64,000 nt of DNA from Schistosoma mansoni (lineage: Eukaryota > Platyhelminthes > Trematoda > Strigeidida > Schistosomatidae), in the NCBI RefSeq assembly GCF_000237925.1, contig NC_031496.1, positions 12,932,564 to 12,996,563 of the forward strand, given 5' to 3'. The notes below the pieces were generated by a model. The model saw only the letters and a list, made by a program, of their open reading frames with translations. It had not been told where the DNA came from and did no database searches. Of this stretch, positions 51,101 to 61,016 are shown in pieces. The translations under genes were made by a program, and so were the position numbers. Positions within the stretch are counted from its first letter, which is position 1, and every line of letters starts with the position of its first letter.

Positions 51101-51721
51101 TCAGTAACTAGATTATGTATATCTATATTCATCTTATTGTAAGCTTCATTTTGACCTATTGATTATTATTATACGATTTACTGTTCTTAAATTATACTCG
51201 GTTTATTGATTATTGTCTCCCACGCTCACAGCCACATTTGGCTTGATTTTGTACAAATATTATTTTGTAATTTATGGTGTGTGTGGTCTGTTTGTCTGAT
51301 ATATAAATAGAGTATGCTTGAAATAAATGATTCGCATAGATTCGCATAACAGAAGCTGTCATTGGTGTTCTGGACTCAATTGGAAGAGCTAGGCGGACAC
51401 GGGACCAATAAGGACGCTAGATTACTCATACTAATCGAACGTCATTGATTGTCACAGTGTTAAGGTCGTAGAAGTCGTAATTCCATTGGTGGATAATTCA
51501 CGTGATAGAAGCCGGACATAAAATCGATAACGAATTAGGATACGTCCTTTGATTATTTTGTAAAGCCATAACAAATTGACGACGACCTTGATCAAGACAT
51601 GACAAAATCTTTCATCAAACTAGTCATATCTTCACAAGTTATTTAACCTAAGATCAATTGAAAATGTATTGAATACATATAATGGAAATCAGCAAATATC
51701 CATTTTTATCAGAAAGGGTGT
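48161..51721. other. No gene seen
   Basis: AT-rich sequence. A 76-residue frame at 49719-49949 follows a fair splice acceptor (TTTGTTTATTAG) but has no good donor or domain. Less AT-rich patches at 49980-50200 and 51010-51560 look like old repeat DNA; the second has a TATA-like box and AATAAA and could be a terminal-repeat fossil, unproven. Confidence 0.4.
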
Positions 51722-52155
51722 TTTGTGGAGATTAAAGTAATTTACCAGTTGGATCCATGAGAAGATTAAAGCTAGACCATCAGGAAAAACCCAAAAGAAC
51801 TGGACAAAAGTTTCGTCACAGTATGGGACTCTTGTACAGTGCCCATACACGATCCAAAACCAAAAAAACTCAAACCCAGGCACTTTGGTCTCGCGTGCAA
51901 TCACTTAACACGTAGACCTCTGAGTCAACATCCCACGGTGTTAATACGTAACTTCAAATAATCCACGATATTGCGCGACCGTTCACCATTGTCTTTAGTA
52001 AATAACTGCCTCATAGTAGACCTGGTTGAACTCCACTGGTCATTATTTCTCACTAGAACTTGAGGAAATACATTTTAGATTCAGTCACCAGTGAACACAT
52101 AATAATAATAATAATAATTATTATTATCATAATGGGGTTTTGTTGAGATTTTAGT
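51722..52155. mobile_element. Foldback hammerhead-SINE family, diverged copy
   Basis: Closest to the left half of the 46275-46860 copy: same arm start (TTTTGTGGAGATT), minus-strand tRNA-like head and hammerhead-like remnant. Core boxes are altered, so no ribozyme activity is expected. An ATA/ATT trinucleotide tract lies near 52100-52130. Confidence 0.6.
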
Positions 52156-52879
52156 AATTTAATAATTGAATTGGTTTACGAACAAGACAACATTTAATTC
52201 GACTAATCGTAGAATCAGATAGAATATAGTTTTCTTCAGCAATATGAATAAGCTACATTAGTTTACACTTATTCATTAACCTATGTATCTGATTATTTGC
52301 AGTTATTTTTCATTTTCTCCTCTTATGTACTTCATGTCTATTGGGAGTATTATTGTTTATGTATTTAACCTGAATTGTTAGGAAGGAAAATGTAATATCA
52401 AAAATCAATAACAATTTAATAAAATGACCAATTAATTAATTTCTTCTGAAAAACTGGAAGTAATTGCAGTGAAACGAAGGATATGGTGTTACCATAGTTA
52501 CCGAACTTCTATTCTTAGGTACAGTTTTTTTAAAAATCAGAATAAACTTCATAACTCAAAACCAATAAATTATTGAGACTAATAGCAATAATACTTCTAA
52601 TAGAGAAGAATCAGGTGAGAAAGTGAAAAGCAATCTAATTTAGAATGTTATTTGTTCATGATAATCAAACATAAAATATTTTGATGTAACATACGAAAAG
52701 TGTTGTATCATAAGTACCCTGTATCCTAGGCATTATTTATCAGGATTCATTATCAGGGTGGATACAATATTTCTACTCTTTACGGATTTTGAATTTTCGA
52801 ATTTTCACGTTTTTTAAAAATTGGTGGCTATTTTTACATCTATGCAAGAACGTCTAGAAACACTAATATAAGGGTTTCT
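52156..52879. other. No gene seen
   Basis: AT-rich spacer between a foldback SINE and the RTE-like LINE; nothing recognisable. Confidence 0.5.
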
Positions 52880-53421
52880 ATCAGTTGACTGAATACGATG
52901 GGGTCGGCGACCCAATCCCATAGAGAACAACCTTGTTCAGAAACGATAATCAGAATAAACAATTTAAACCATTTAAACTATGCTCACCGTATTGAAGGAC
53001 CTTCACTTGGAAGAATTATGACGCCTCATGGTGAAAACCGAGATTCTTCGAATGTCATGAGGCTGATGCCTTTTCCAACAACCAAAGTAACAATTAACAT
53101 AGGTACACGGAATGTCCGGACAGTGTGGCAAACTGGGAGGACCAATCAAATAGCTGTGGAAATGAGGAAATACAACTTGACAATGCCAGGAATAAGTAAA
53201 ATCCACTGGACAGAAGATATTAGACGAGCGAAGTTCTGTTGTAATCTGGTTATGAAAAAGAAAATGCTGCACATACGCAGTCAGTCGCACTGATGCTGTC
53301 AAAAGAAGTAAGTAATGCACCTATAGGATGGGAATCCTATGGGTCCAGAATCACCAAAGCATCTTTCAAAACAAAGAGAGAGGGGATCACAATGTTATGC
53401 ACCAACCAATGATCGCAACAA

Positions 53422-53493
53422 AGATGATGAAGATCAGCTTTACGATAGGCTGAGATAGATCATAATGAAATGCTCAGAGAAGGGCCTGACTAT
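53422..53493 (+). repeat. 72-bp direct repeat, copy 1 (abuts the gap)
   Basis: Identical to 54405-54476 over 72 bases of LINE endonuclease sequence, ending exactly where the N run begins. Confidence 0.92.
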
Positions 53494-53693
53494 NNNNNNN
53501 NNNNNNNNNNNNNNNNNNNNNNNNNNNNNNNNNNNNNNNNNNNNNNNNNNNNNNNNNNNNNNNNNNNNNNNNNNNNNNNNNNNNNNNNNNNNNNNNNNNN
53601 NNNNNNNNNNNNNNNNNNNNNNNNNNNNNNNNNNNNNNNNNNNNNNNNNNNNNNNNNNNNNNNNNNNNNNNNNNNNNNNNNNNNNNNNNNNNN
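53494..53693. other. Assembly gap, 200 Ns
   Basis: Exactly 200 unknown bases, which suggests a fixed-size or estimated placeholder. True length and content are unknown. Confidence 1.
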
Positions 53694-53796
53694 TACCTGC
53701 ATCTCAGAAATGATGTTCACTCTAGAACTCGAACCCAGTATCGTTCGCTTCAAACGCCATCGCGTCATACATTTAGCTACTGAGTCCTGATAGCCA
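53694..53796 (-). mobile_element. Sm-alpha-like SINE, head only, cut by the gap
   Basis: Minus-strand sequence from 53796 reads TGGCTATCAGGACTCAGTAG, the tRNA-like head, and B box GGGTTCGAGTTC, up to the start of hammerhead helix I (ATGCAGGTA), where the gap begins. The ribozyme half would lie in the gap. Confidence 0.8.
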
Positions 53797-53830
53797 CCTG
53801 CTTGTGCGATGGAGCGAAGTTATATTCACT

Positions 53831-53978
53831 TGGTGTTTGAAGCGAACGGTACTGGGTTCGAGTCTCAGAGTGAACATCATTTCTGAGATGCAGGTACATC
53901 CAGCTGACGAGTCCCAAATAGCACGAAACGCGTATCCTGGATTCCACTGCTAGCCACTATCCGTCTTTGCTTATGAAG
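53831..53978 (+). mobile_element. Sm-alpha-like hammerhead SINE, 5'-truncated
   Basis: Starts inside the tRNA-like head (GGTGTTTGAAGCG), has B box GGGTTCGAGTCTC and the hammerhead at 53891-53945, and ends at the family end (TTTGCTTATGA). It lies in inverted orientation to the head at 53694-53796, 35 bases away. Confidence 0.85.
53891..53945 (+). ncRNA. Hammerhead ribozyme in Sm-alpha-like SINE
   Basis: Core boxes CTGACGA (53904-53910, fits CUGANGA) and GAAA (53925-53928) are present. Helix I can pair ATCCAG with CTGGAT. Helix II GTCC/GCAC has one mismatch. Helix III and the cleavage site read CGCGTATC, so the triplet would be ATC (still NUH) but helix III is disturbed. Activity is uncertain. 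Confidence 0.65.
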
Positions 53979-53984
53979 GACTTA

Positions 53985-54220
53985 AAAATTTTATAAAAAA
54001 TGTCCCCAATGTGCTCCGCACCCCCACATTCATGGCGGCGTGCATGAATAAACTTACATGAACTACGAAGATGCGGTTTATCACATGAAATGTAGGTTTT
54101 GGTACATTTGTGAGAATTTGAAGTAGTTTTAGAATCATTCATTTGGCTGAATGAATTAGAGTGGATTCTTCCCGAGGAAATCTGAAGGTCATTCAGTGTA
54201 TTGTGTTTATTCACATTCAA
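53985..54220 (-). mobile_element. LTR-retrotransposon gag fossil (Ty3/gypsy-like?)
   Basis: A minus-strand frame encodes a short peptide with spaced Cys and His residues resembling the nucleocapsid zinc-knuckle region of gag proteins. It is a broken fragment with no LTRs, protease, polymerase or integrase nearby. Family assignment is tentative. It lies inside the block that interrupts the RTE-like LINE. Confidence 0.35.
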
Positions 54221-54404
54221 TAACGGTGTTAGTCCTAACCATGTGGTAAGTGTACATGATATTCAAATTCTTTACGTAACAAATGATATTAGTTTACTTA
54301 AAACTCATGACGAGTAGTACATTTAGGAACTAAAATAAATAAGGTCAATAGAGATAAAATGAGAATATGGGTTAATAGGGAGACAGAGAGGATATCACGA
54401 AAAC

Positions 54405-54476
54405 AGATGATGAAGATCAGCTTTACGATAGGCTGAGATAGATCATAATGAAATGCTCAGAGAAGGGCCTGACTAT
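54405..54476 (+). repeat. 72-bp direct repeat, copy 2
   Basis: Second copy of 53422-53493; from here the LINE endonuclease sequence continues without interruption. Confidence 0.92.
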
Positions 54477-55353
54477 CTTCATGGGAAATATAAACGCTCA
54501 AGTTGGAATGGACAACACGAGGTATGAAGATAACATGAGACGACATGGATTTGGAGAAAGGAACGAGAATGGAGAGAGGTTTGAAAATTTAGGTGCATTC
54601 AACAAAATGGTTAGCGGTGGCAATATATTTACCCACAAGCTCATACAAAAAGCTACATAGGTCTCACCGGATCACACTACAGAGAACCAGGTCGATCACA
54701 TTTGTATCTATCGAACATTCAGGGGGTTAAGGGAAGACATGAGAACCAGTAGAGGAGCTGACATAGCTCCAGATCACTGGTGGTTGCCAAGATGAAACTT
54801 AAGCTAAACAAGCACTGGGTAACTGGAGAAACAGCATCACGAACGATTGGTACGGCCTTCCTTCGACATCTTGACAAACTCGACGAATTCAAGATAGCTT
54901 TCAACAAAGGGCTCCAAGCCTTACAAGATCATTTCAGAGAAGAAGAAACTATTATAGATGACAAATGGGAAGGGATCAAACAAGCACTAATTTCAACGTG
55001 TTAGGAGGTGCTGGACCGCAAAGAGCGTCTTCATAAGAAATGGGTTTCTACTGAGACTGTGGACAGGATTCAAGATAGGAAGAACGAAAAGACAGCAATT
55101 AACGACAGTCGAACAAGAGTAGAAAACCCCAAGACACAGAACGAATACACAGAATCAAATCAGAGAGTGAAGAGGTGCATTAGAGCGCATAAGTGGTAGC
55201 ACATAGAAGGTCTAGCAATCTCAGTGGAAAAAGCTGCAAGAGAAGCGAATATGCAACAACCACATGATACAACGAAGAAACGAGCAGGGAAGTATAGTAA
55301 ACGAGATAGACAAGTCAACGACAAAGAAGGTAAGCCAATCACTGAAATTCCAG

Positions 55354-55869
55354 TCCCAAATGCCCTGGTACGGCCGAGAGTGAGGAGGCAACTCTCTCGA
55401 GCTGCTCTCAAGTGGCCATGTGCATAAAACAACTGCAAGGAAAGTCCTACTCACCGCCTTCTCGCCACTGGGGTGTTGTTTACGAAATCGAAAGGACATA
55501 AAGCGAATGTCCACTGCTTTAACCGAGCTGGTGGATATGGAAGACCTACCTAGGGGAGTTGGAAAACCCTGGTTCCAAATCAGTGGTGCACGTGGGCTCC
55601 AGGACTATGATGGAACGAATGGCGTATGAACCTACTGTTGGTCACCGGTCACCATGAGACTGCATCTCCTAACGTTGCTAAACTGCCTTGTGTATTATAC
55701 CTTTAGGTCAAAGGCACGGGCAGTGGCCTCCTAAGAAAACTACCTGCTTCAGTTTGGGCAACCAGGCAGTATCCCAGCCATCACACAAATCGAATGATTT
55801 CGGTGGCGCATATCTATTTGGTGCCTCCTTTTACCAATGTATATGTGTTCAAATAAATAAACAAATAAA
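55354..55869 (+). mobile_element. 0.5-kb retroposon, full copy nested in LINE
   Basis: 516 bp from TCCCAAATGCCCTGG to an AAATAAATAAACAAATAAA tail, flanked by CTGAAATTCCAG (55342-55353) and CTGAAATTCAG (55870-55880). The flanks rejoin LINE sequence exactly, so the insertion boundaries are clear. Confidence 0.9.
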
Positions 55870-56930
55870 CTGAAATTCAGGAACAGTGGAACAGGTGAGT
55901 GGAACACTTCGAGAAACTCTTGAACAGAACAGCTCCATTGGATCCACCAGATATCGAAGCAGCACACACAGACCTTCTTATAGATGTCACTCCACTGACA
56001 ACCGAAGAAGTCAGGATGACCATCAGACAAATCACTAGTGTTAAAGCAGCAGCTGAAACAATGTAGTCACATATAGCACTGACTGAAAACATGCTCCATG
56101 TTCTATTCAGGAAGATTTAGGAGGAAGAACGAGTACCGATGGACTAGAAGGGAAAGTTTCCAATAGTTTTGCTGAACAGCATGAAAGATTCAGTAGACAT
56201 CCAACTTCGAAATCAACAGGCAGAATGCCATAAGGACTGGTCGTGCACAGACCAAATCGTGAAACTACGGATCATCGTTGAACAGTCAATTGAATAGAAC
56301 TCGTCATCATACATAACCTTCCTTGACTATGAGAAAATATTTGACAACCTGGAGACGAGAACTTTACGGAACCTTCTTCGACACTATGATGTAGTTGAGA
56401 GAATCATCAACATCGTTCGGAATCCATACGACAGATTACACTGAAAAGTGGTGCATGGAGGACAGCTCAAACATGTATTCTAAATGAGGACTGGTGTCGA
56501 ACGAGGCCGCTTACTCTCACCCTTAATCTTTCTTCTGGTGGTCAAATGAACTATGAAGACCTCCAAATCTGATGTGATGCACGGAATACAGTAGACAACT
56601 TCGATGCAGCTAGACGATTAGGACTTTGCAGATGACTTAGTTCTTCTATCCTACACACACATCAACCATCGACGGAAATGGTACAAGTATTTATAAACAA
56701 TGGTCTACGTTAGATACTCAATGTCCGTTGACCGGATACCATCAGCAACAACCTACTGTGGTAAAAAACAAACTAACTTTCATCTGAACAGGAAATTAGG
56801 AAAAGACTTTGGAGGTGGATAGGACACATATTGAAGAAATCATCAAACTACACCAAGAAGCAAGAGCTAACTTAGAATCCTGAAGGGAAGCGGAATAGAG
56901 GAAGGACAAACAACACACTGTAAGAATTCC

Positions 56931-57329
56931 TATTTTACAAGCTTGAATCTTGGTGTTTCTATGATGAATAACTTATATTTTAATCGATATAACAACCGAA
57001 GGTAAATTATAATCTAAAGTTATCCTTAACTGTTAAACTGTATAATGTAAACTGATAGTTGATGAATCTTTGATCTTTATATTTTGAATATGTAATTAGA
57101 GCTGAATTAATGTTGAAGTTGTTAGACAATCAGTAATTTTGATAATCTTAAATGTCTCGATAAAGGTTGACATTTACAAAAGAAAAAGAAAAAAAAACTA
57201 GCTAACATAGAAAAGAGGTAAAATATTGAATATTTATTGATGAGATAAAACATTTCTGTCAAGTATATTAAGTTGATTTTATTGTTAATAATTACTTTTC
57301 ATTGGATTTATACGGTGGAGAGAATAAAC
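56931..57329. other. AT-rich spacer between LINE pieces
   Basis: About 400 bases of AT-rich sequence with no LINE similarity visible, between the interrupted LINE and a separate LINE 3' end. Confidence 0.5.
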
Positions 57330-57632
57330 CAGATTTCAGTGGAGGAAGAAATCAGGAAGAAGCACTGAAAGTGGATAAGACGCACATTGAGGAAAGCAGC
57401 CAATTGAGTTACAAGGTAAGCCCTCACATGGGAACCTGAAGATCATAGGAGAAGAGGAAGACCAAAGAACACATTACGCCGAGAAATCGAAACAAATATG
57501 AGAAAAAGGAACAAGAATTGGATAGAACTAGAATGGAAGGCTCAGGACAGAGTGTGTTGTAGAATGCTGGTCGGCGGTCTATGCTCCATTGGGGCTAATA
57601 GGCCTAAGTAAGTAAGTAAGTAAGTAAGTAAG
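57330..57632 (+). mobile_element. RTE-like LINE 3' end with TAAG tail
   Basis: The plus-strand frame gives an RTE C-terminus ([43 protein letters not shown]) followed by a (TAAG)n tail at 57604-57632. The same protein region is also present in diverged form at 56770-56930, so this is a separate 5'-truncated copy and not the missing end of the upstream LINE. Confidence 0.85.
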
Positions 57633-58240
57633 CATTTATACAGTAATGCTTATGACTTGATGCCAAATTTAAAGCTAAATAAATCTAACTGTTATGTAAA
57701 CAACACTTATACTGTAGAATATATACACAAATATGCATATCTTTATTGTACAACTTTGGGAAACAAAAGATTATGTATAATCAATGTAAGCATCTCGTGA
57801 TGTGGAATGAAGATAATAAAAAAATTCATAAATCGATATTTCGAGCAGACTGTGTAACACTTCGTCCTATTGTCTTAACTATTAGTTTTATAAAACACAA
57901 AGGAGAATAAACTAATGTTTGATGGTTAAACAGGAAACTTGTCATCGAGAAATAAGAATTAGTCAGTATGAAATAACGGAAGTTTTCACTACCATTGGTT
58001 TTAGTTCATCTTTTGGTTTTGATTCACGTAATTGACAGTATACGTTCCCAAACTTGTCTCCTTCCATTATTTTCGCTTTACTTAATGTAGAATTATCTAG
58101 TCGCATGGATACTACTTACAATTCTCCAACAACATTCGCCTCTCTAGTACTATTATTTAGTGAAGAATTATTTTGATAATCTTATAAAAATATACATGTA
58201 CTAGTTTAAAATAGTTAATATTAACAGCTAAAAAATTCAT
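57633..58240. other. No gene seen
   Basis: AT-rich sequence without recognisable features. Confidence 0.5.
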
Positions 58241-58365
58241 ATGTTTACTGCGACAGGTAATAAGTTCGAGTAGCAGTGTGTACATTAAATTTCTGATGTA
58301 GGTACTTACAATTGTCGAGTATAAAATAAGAATCAACAAGTAAACTGGATTCTGTTGTTAGCCGG
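58241..58365 (+). mobile_element. Heavily decayed Sm-alpha-like SINE
   Basis: Retains traces in order: TTCGAGTAGCAG (B box), TCTGATGTAGGTAC (before helix I), AAACTGGATTC and GTTGTTAGCC (distal part). Both ribozyme core boxes are unrecognisable. Confidence 0.55.
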
Positions 58366-58647
58366 AATTCATATATATCAGCACTATTATTTTTAAGTTG
58401 TAAGCAGCTATGGAGAATCAATGAAAAATGACTTGACTTTTATTAGTTTTTTCTTTATTCAAATTTATTAAATGGAATAGCCGTAGGGACTTAAAGGTTG
58501 TTTTTATTGGCGAAATGACTCACTTGACATACTATTGTCACCATAGCAATGATACCAGAAAATGTGAAGCAATGAAGTAGAAAAAATACTTATATGTGAT
58601 ATGGTCTTTTTTTCATAATTGCTAAACAAATGCACATAATATGAATA

Positions 58648-58783
58648 ATATATTTGTAAAATCTCAGCGAATGAATTTGAACTAAATCCAACGTTTCTCC
58701 TTGCAATCTGGTCCTTGATAAAGATTGCCAGGCGAAACGTTGGATTTAGTTAAAATTCATCCGCTGAGATTTTACAAATATGT
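58648..58783. repeat. 136-bp foldback element (MITE-like)
   Basis: Arms of about 60 bases are inverted copies with few mismatches: left ATATTTGTAAAATCTCAGCG ... CCAACGTTTC, right GAAACGTTGG ... CGCTGAGATTTTACAAATAT. The loop is about 12 bases. It does not share sequence with the other foldback family in the window and carries no open frame. Confidence 0.85.
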
Positions 58784-59274
58784 TATTCTTATTTAATGTC
58801 TTACATCAACTCGGTGCCCAAATACTGTGAAACTATTCGCTCTAATTTAGACGAAAGTTCTTATCTATTAAAATGCACATAATGTTTACAGTTGTATGTA
58901 GGTAGGTATAACTGGTGTGACGTTGTTCACGACCGGATCTTTAATTAAAAAGAAATTGGGAATAACATCGAAAACAGATAATTCATAACATTTTAAAATG
59001 GTAGCTTTTAAGTTACATGGTCATTTGATAAGTCATTTTACGAAATAACTTGTTACCAATTAATTTCAGTCGTAGGCATCTATAACCTGATGACTTCTAC
59101 GTAACAGACTAGTATGATAGAAAATTGGTATCTGAACAAAAAAACTCAAATTTTCAATAGTTAGTGGATTTCAGTGATGTTAACATGTTCATAATGATAA
59201 ATTGGATCATGAAAGAGGTTTATACTGTAAACAATTGACAAGTTGATGAATTCAAACTAAAAAAACCATTGTAG

Positions 59275-59460
59275 TGGCTATCAGGACTCAGTAGCTGAGT
59301 GGATAACGCGATGGCGTTTGAAGCGAAAGGTACTGGGTTCGAGTCCCAGAGTGAACATCAACCCTGAGATGCAGGTACGTTCAGCTGATGAGTCCCAAAT
59401 AAGACGAAACGCGCGTCAAACTGGATTCCACTGCTAGCCACTGTCCATCTTTGCTCATAA
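59275..59460 (+). mobile_element. Sm-alpha-like hammerhead SINE, complete short form
   Basis: A 186-bp body flanked by the 8-base duplication CATTGTAG (59267-59274 and 59461-59468). It starts TGGCTATCAGGACTCAGTAG, has an A-box-like GCTGAGTGGATAACGC and B box GGGTTCGAGTCCC, then the hammerhead, and ends CATCTTTGCTCATAA. This is the best-preserved copy of the family here, with pol III promoter boxes intact. Confidence 0.9.
59371..59430 (+). ncRNA. Hammerhead ribozyme, Sm-alpha type
   Basis: Core CTGATGA (59385-59391), GAAA (59406-59409) and cleavage triplet GTC (59415-59417) are intact. Helix II is GTCC/AGAC around a CAAATA loop, with one mismatch. Helix III is the self-complementary CGCGCG, too short to close alone, as in known schistosome hammerheads. 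Three extra A residues follow GTC before CTGGATT, which would unsettle helix I. Confidence 0.8.
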
Positions 59461-59468
59461 CATTGTAG

Positions 59469-59620
59469 ATAGTTTTAGTTTTCGGAAGATTTATAACATC
59501 GATTTATATCGATTTATACCACCTACATACTCTGATTATATATGGTCTACTCGTTTCATTATGAATTTATTCAGTATTTGAAAGCACAGATAATATTCAT
59601 CTTATAACTTTTTTCATTTA
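59469..59620. other. Spacer between two SINEs
   Basis: AT-rich sequence; nothing recognisable. Confidence 0.5.
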
Positions 59621-59943
59621 TATGGTTAAAATCATGAGCCAATTGAAGCTAGACCACCATGGAAAACCTGGAAGCACTGGACGGCCGTTTCGTCCTATTG
59701 TGAGGCTCCTCAGCAGTGCGCTTCCACAATCTCGCCCCAAGAGATTGAAACCCAAGACCTATCAGTCTCGCGGACAAGCGCTTAACCACTAGACCACTGA
59801 GCCGGAATCCAACGGTGTTAATGGTGTTAATGGGACGAAACGGCCGTCCAGTGTTTCCAGCTTTTCTATAGTGGTCTAGCTTTAATCAACTCATGATTTC
59901 AACTATATAAAATTACTAAAATGTCCAAAAAACTCCTTTTTTT
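59621..59943. mobile_element. Foldback hammerhead-SINE family, copy with intact ribozyme core
   Basis: The left arm (59621-59700) and right arm (59835-59915) are inverted copies. Between them, on the minus strand, lies a tRNA-like head (CTCAGTGGTCTAGTGGTTAA, then GGGTTTCAATCTC as B box) leading into a hammerhead at 59727-59669. The right arm repeats the 3' half on the plus strand (GACGAAACGGCCGTCC) and ends ...CTCCTTTTT. Similar CATTTA sequence on both sides may be a target duplication. Confidence 0.8.
59669..59727 (-). ncRNA. Hammerhead-like ribozyme of a second SINE family
   Basis: Minus strand: CTGAGGA (59713-59707) fits CUGANGA; GAAA sits at 59691-59688; the GTC triplet at 59682-59680; helix I pairs GGAAGC-ACTG with CAGTGCTTCC around a 2-base bulge; helix III is the self-complementary CGGCCG. 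Helix II is GCCT/GGAC with a C-A mismatch and a terminal T-G (sister copies have GTCC/GGAC). All invariant core bases are kept. Apart from the core, the helix sequences differ from Sm-alpha. Confidence 0.7.
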
Positions 59944-61016
59944 CATTTAGTTAAAAATATATGAACTTAAGAAAAATAGATGAAAAAAGAAGGAATAGAA
60001 ATAGACGTTAAAAAAATTGAAATATACGAAGCTGGTTGACACGAAAGGAAGAATTAGGAGAAAAGAAAAGTAGGAAGGAATCTGTAAAAAAATAAAAAAA
60101 ACTGAGGGTGGAAGTAAAATAGTTTTATTTAACATTTTTATTTGGTAAAACTTTGTTTTGTTTTAATCAATATGGTTTCGGTGGTAGCAGCTTTTGGACT
60201 ACCATATTTTTCTCTCTCTCCAATATCCGTAATAATGATAATGAGAACAACAATCATAATGAAAAACACATTTGCTTTTCTCGTTTTCATACTCGGAATC
60301 TCCATTCAGTAGTTAGTAGTTAGAAAAATAGCCAGAGTTGGAAAATTTACGTAAAACGTCAGAAACAACACGTTGTTGATATCTCCATTATTATTATTGT
60401 TATTATCATAATTATTTCCTGGTCAACCATGGAGATTCTTCATTGTTACCGTATGTTTACGTGTCACTGACGTTTTATAAATGTATTAGTTTTTATCAAG
60501 AAAAAAATATTTAGTTTCCCAGTTTCCTCTTTGTATAACTTTACAGTTAGACATATAAAGTTTTCTTTATGAGTATATGTATATGATTCAGTACCCTAGT
60601 TTATTGCCTATTGTCCATGTAACACCGAATAGAATGATATATGTGATGATTATTCATTAAAAATTCCATAGACTCTTTTCTCTAGTTAAGCTATACCATC
60701 TTAATGGAATTACTTAACTCTTTAATAGAAAACCTGCTCATAGTTAAGTAAAAAAATATTTTATAAAGGGAATAAATATTTCTTACCAGGACTTAGAAAA
60801 TATGGAATTTTCAGTAGATCTTCCTATAATATTTATGAAGGTATGTTTTATAAATTTTTAGAAACTTTAATGTTTTGAAAGTTAATCAGAGAGAGGTCCA
60901 ACAGATTCTCAAAGCCTTCAGTTGATGATATCATAAAATTACTAGTCATACATTTTAGGCCTTCTTATGTAGACATATTAATAAATTATTGACTTGTGGT
61001 TCATTGTTAAATCTGA
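59944..61016. other. No gene seen
   Basis: AT-rich, including a purine-rich run near 59990-60110. Nothing recognisable. Confidence 0.5.

Larger units (their letters stand above)
52880..56930 (+). mobile_element. RTE-like LINE (SR2-type), interrupted and lacking its own 3' tail
   Basis: Fragments of one LINE in order: an N-terminal frame at 52898-53293 (NIGTRNVRTVWQTGRTNQI, an AP-endonuclease start typical of RTE); endonuclease continuing at 54448-54790 (GNINAQVGMDN, then SPDHTTENQVDHI); a linker with [14 protein letters not shown] sequence at 55224; and reverse transcriptase at 55880-56770 with FADD encoded at 56625-56636. It ends near 56930 without the TAAG tail. It is interrupted by a 0.9-kb block (53494-54404) containing an assembly gap and by a 516-bp retroposon (55354-55869). 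Stops and frame changes occur across the RT part, so it does not look active. Confidence 0.88.

Noticed and set aside
51010-51560. Possible terminal-repeat fossil with TATA box and AATAAA
   Set aside because: Suggestive layout only; no paired repeat or internal region could be found.
58700-58745. GGCGAAACG in the small foldback as a hammerhead core
   Set aside because: The upstream segment lacks CUGANGA and the pairing seen is simply the foldback arms.
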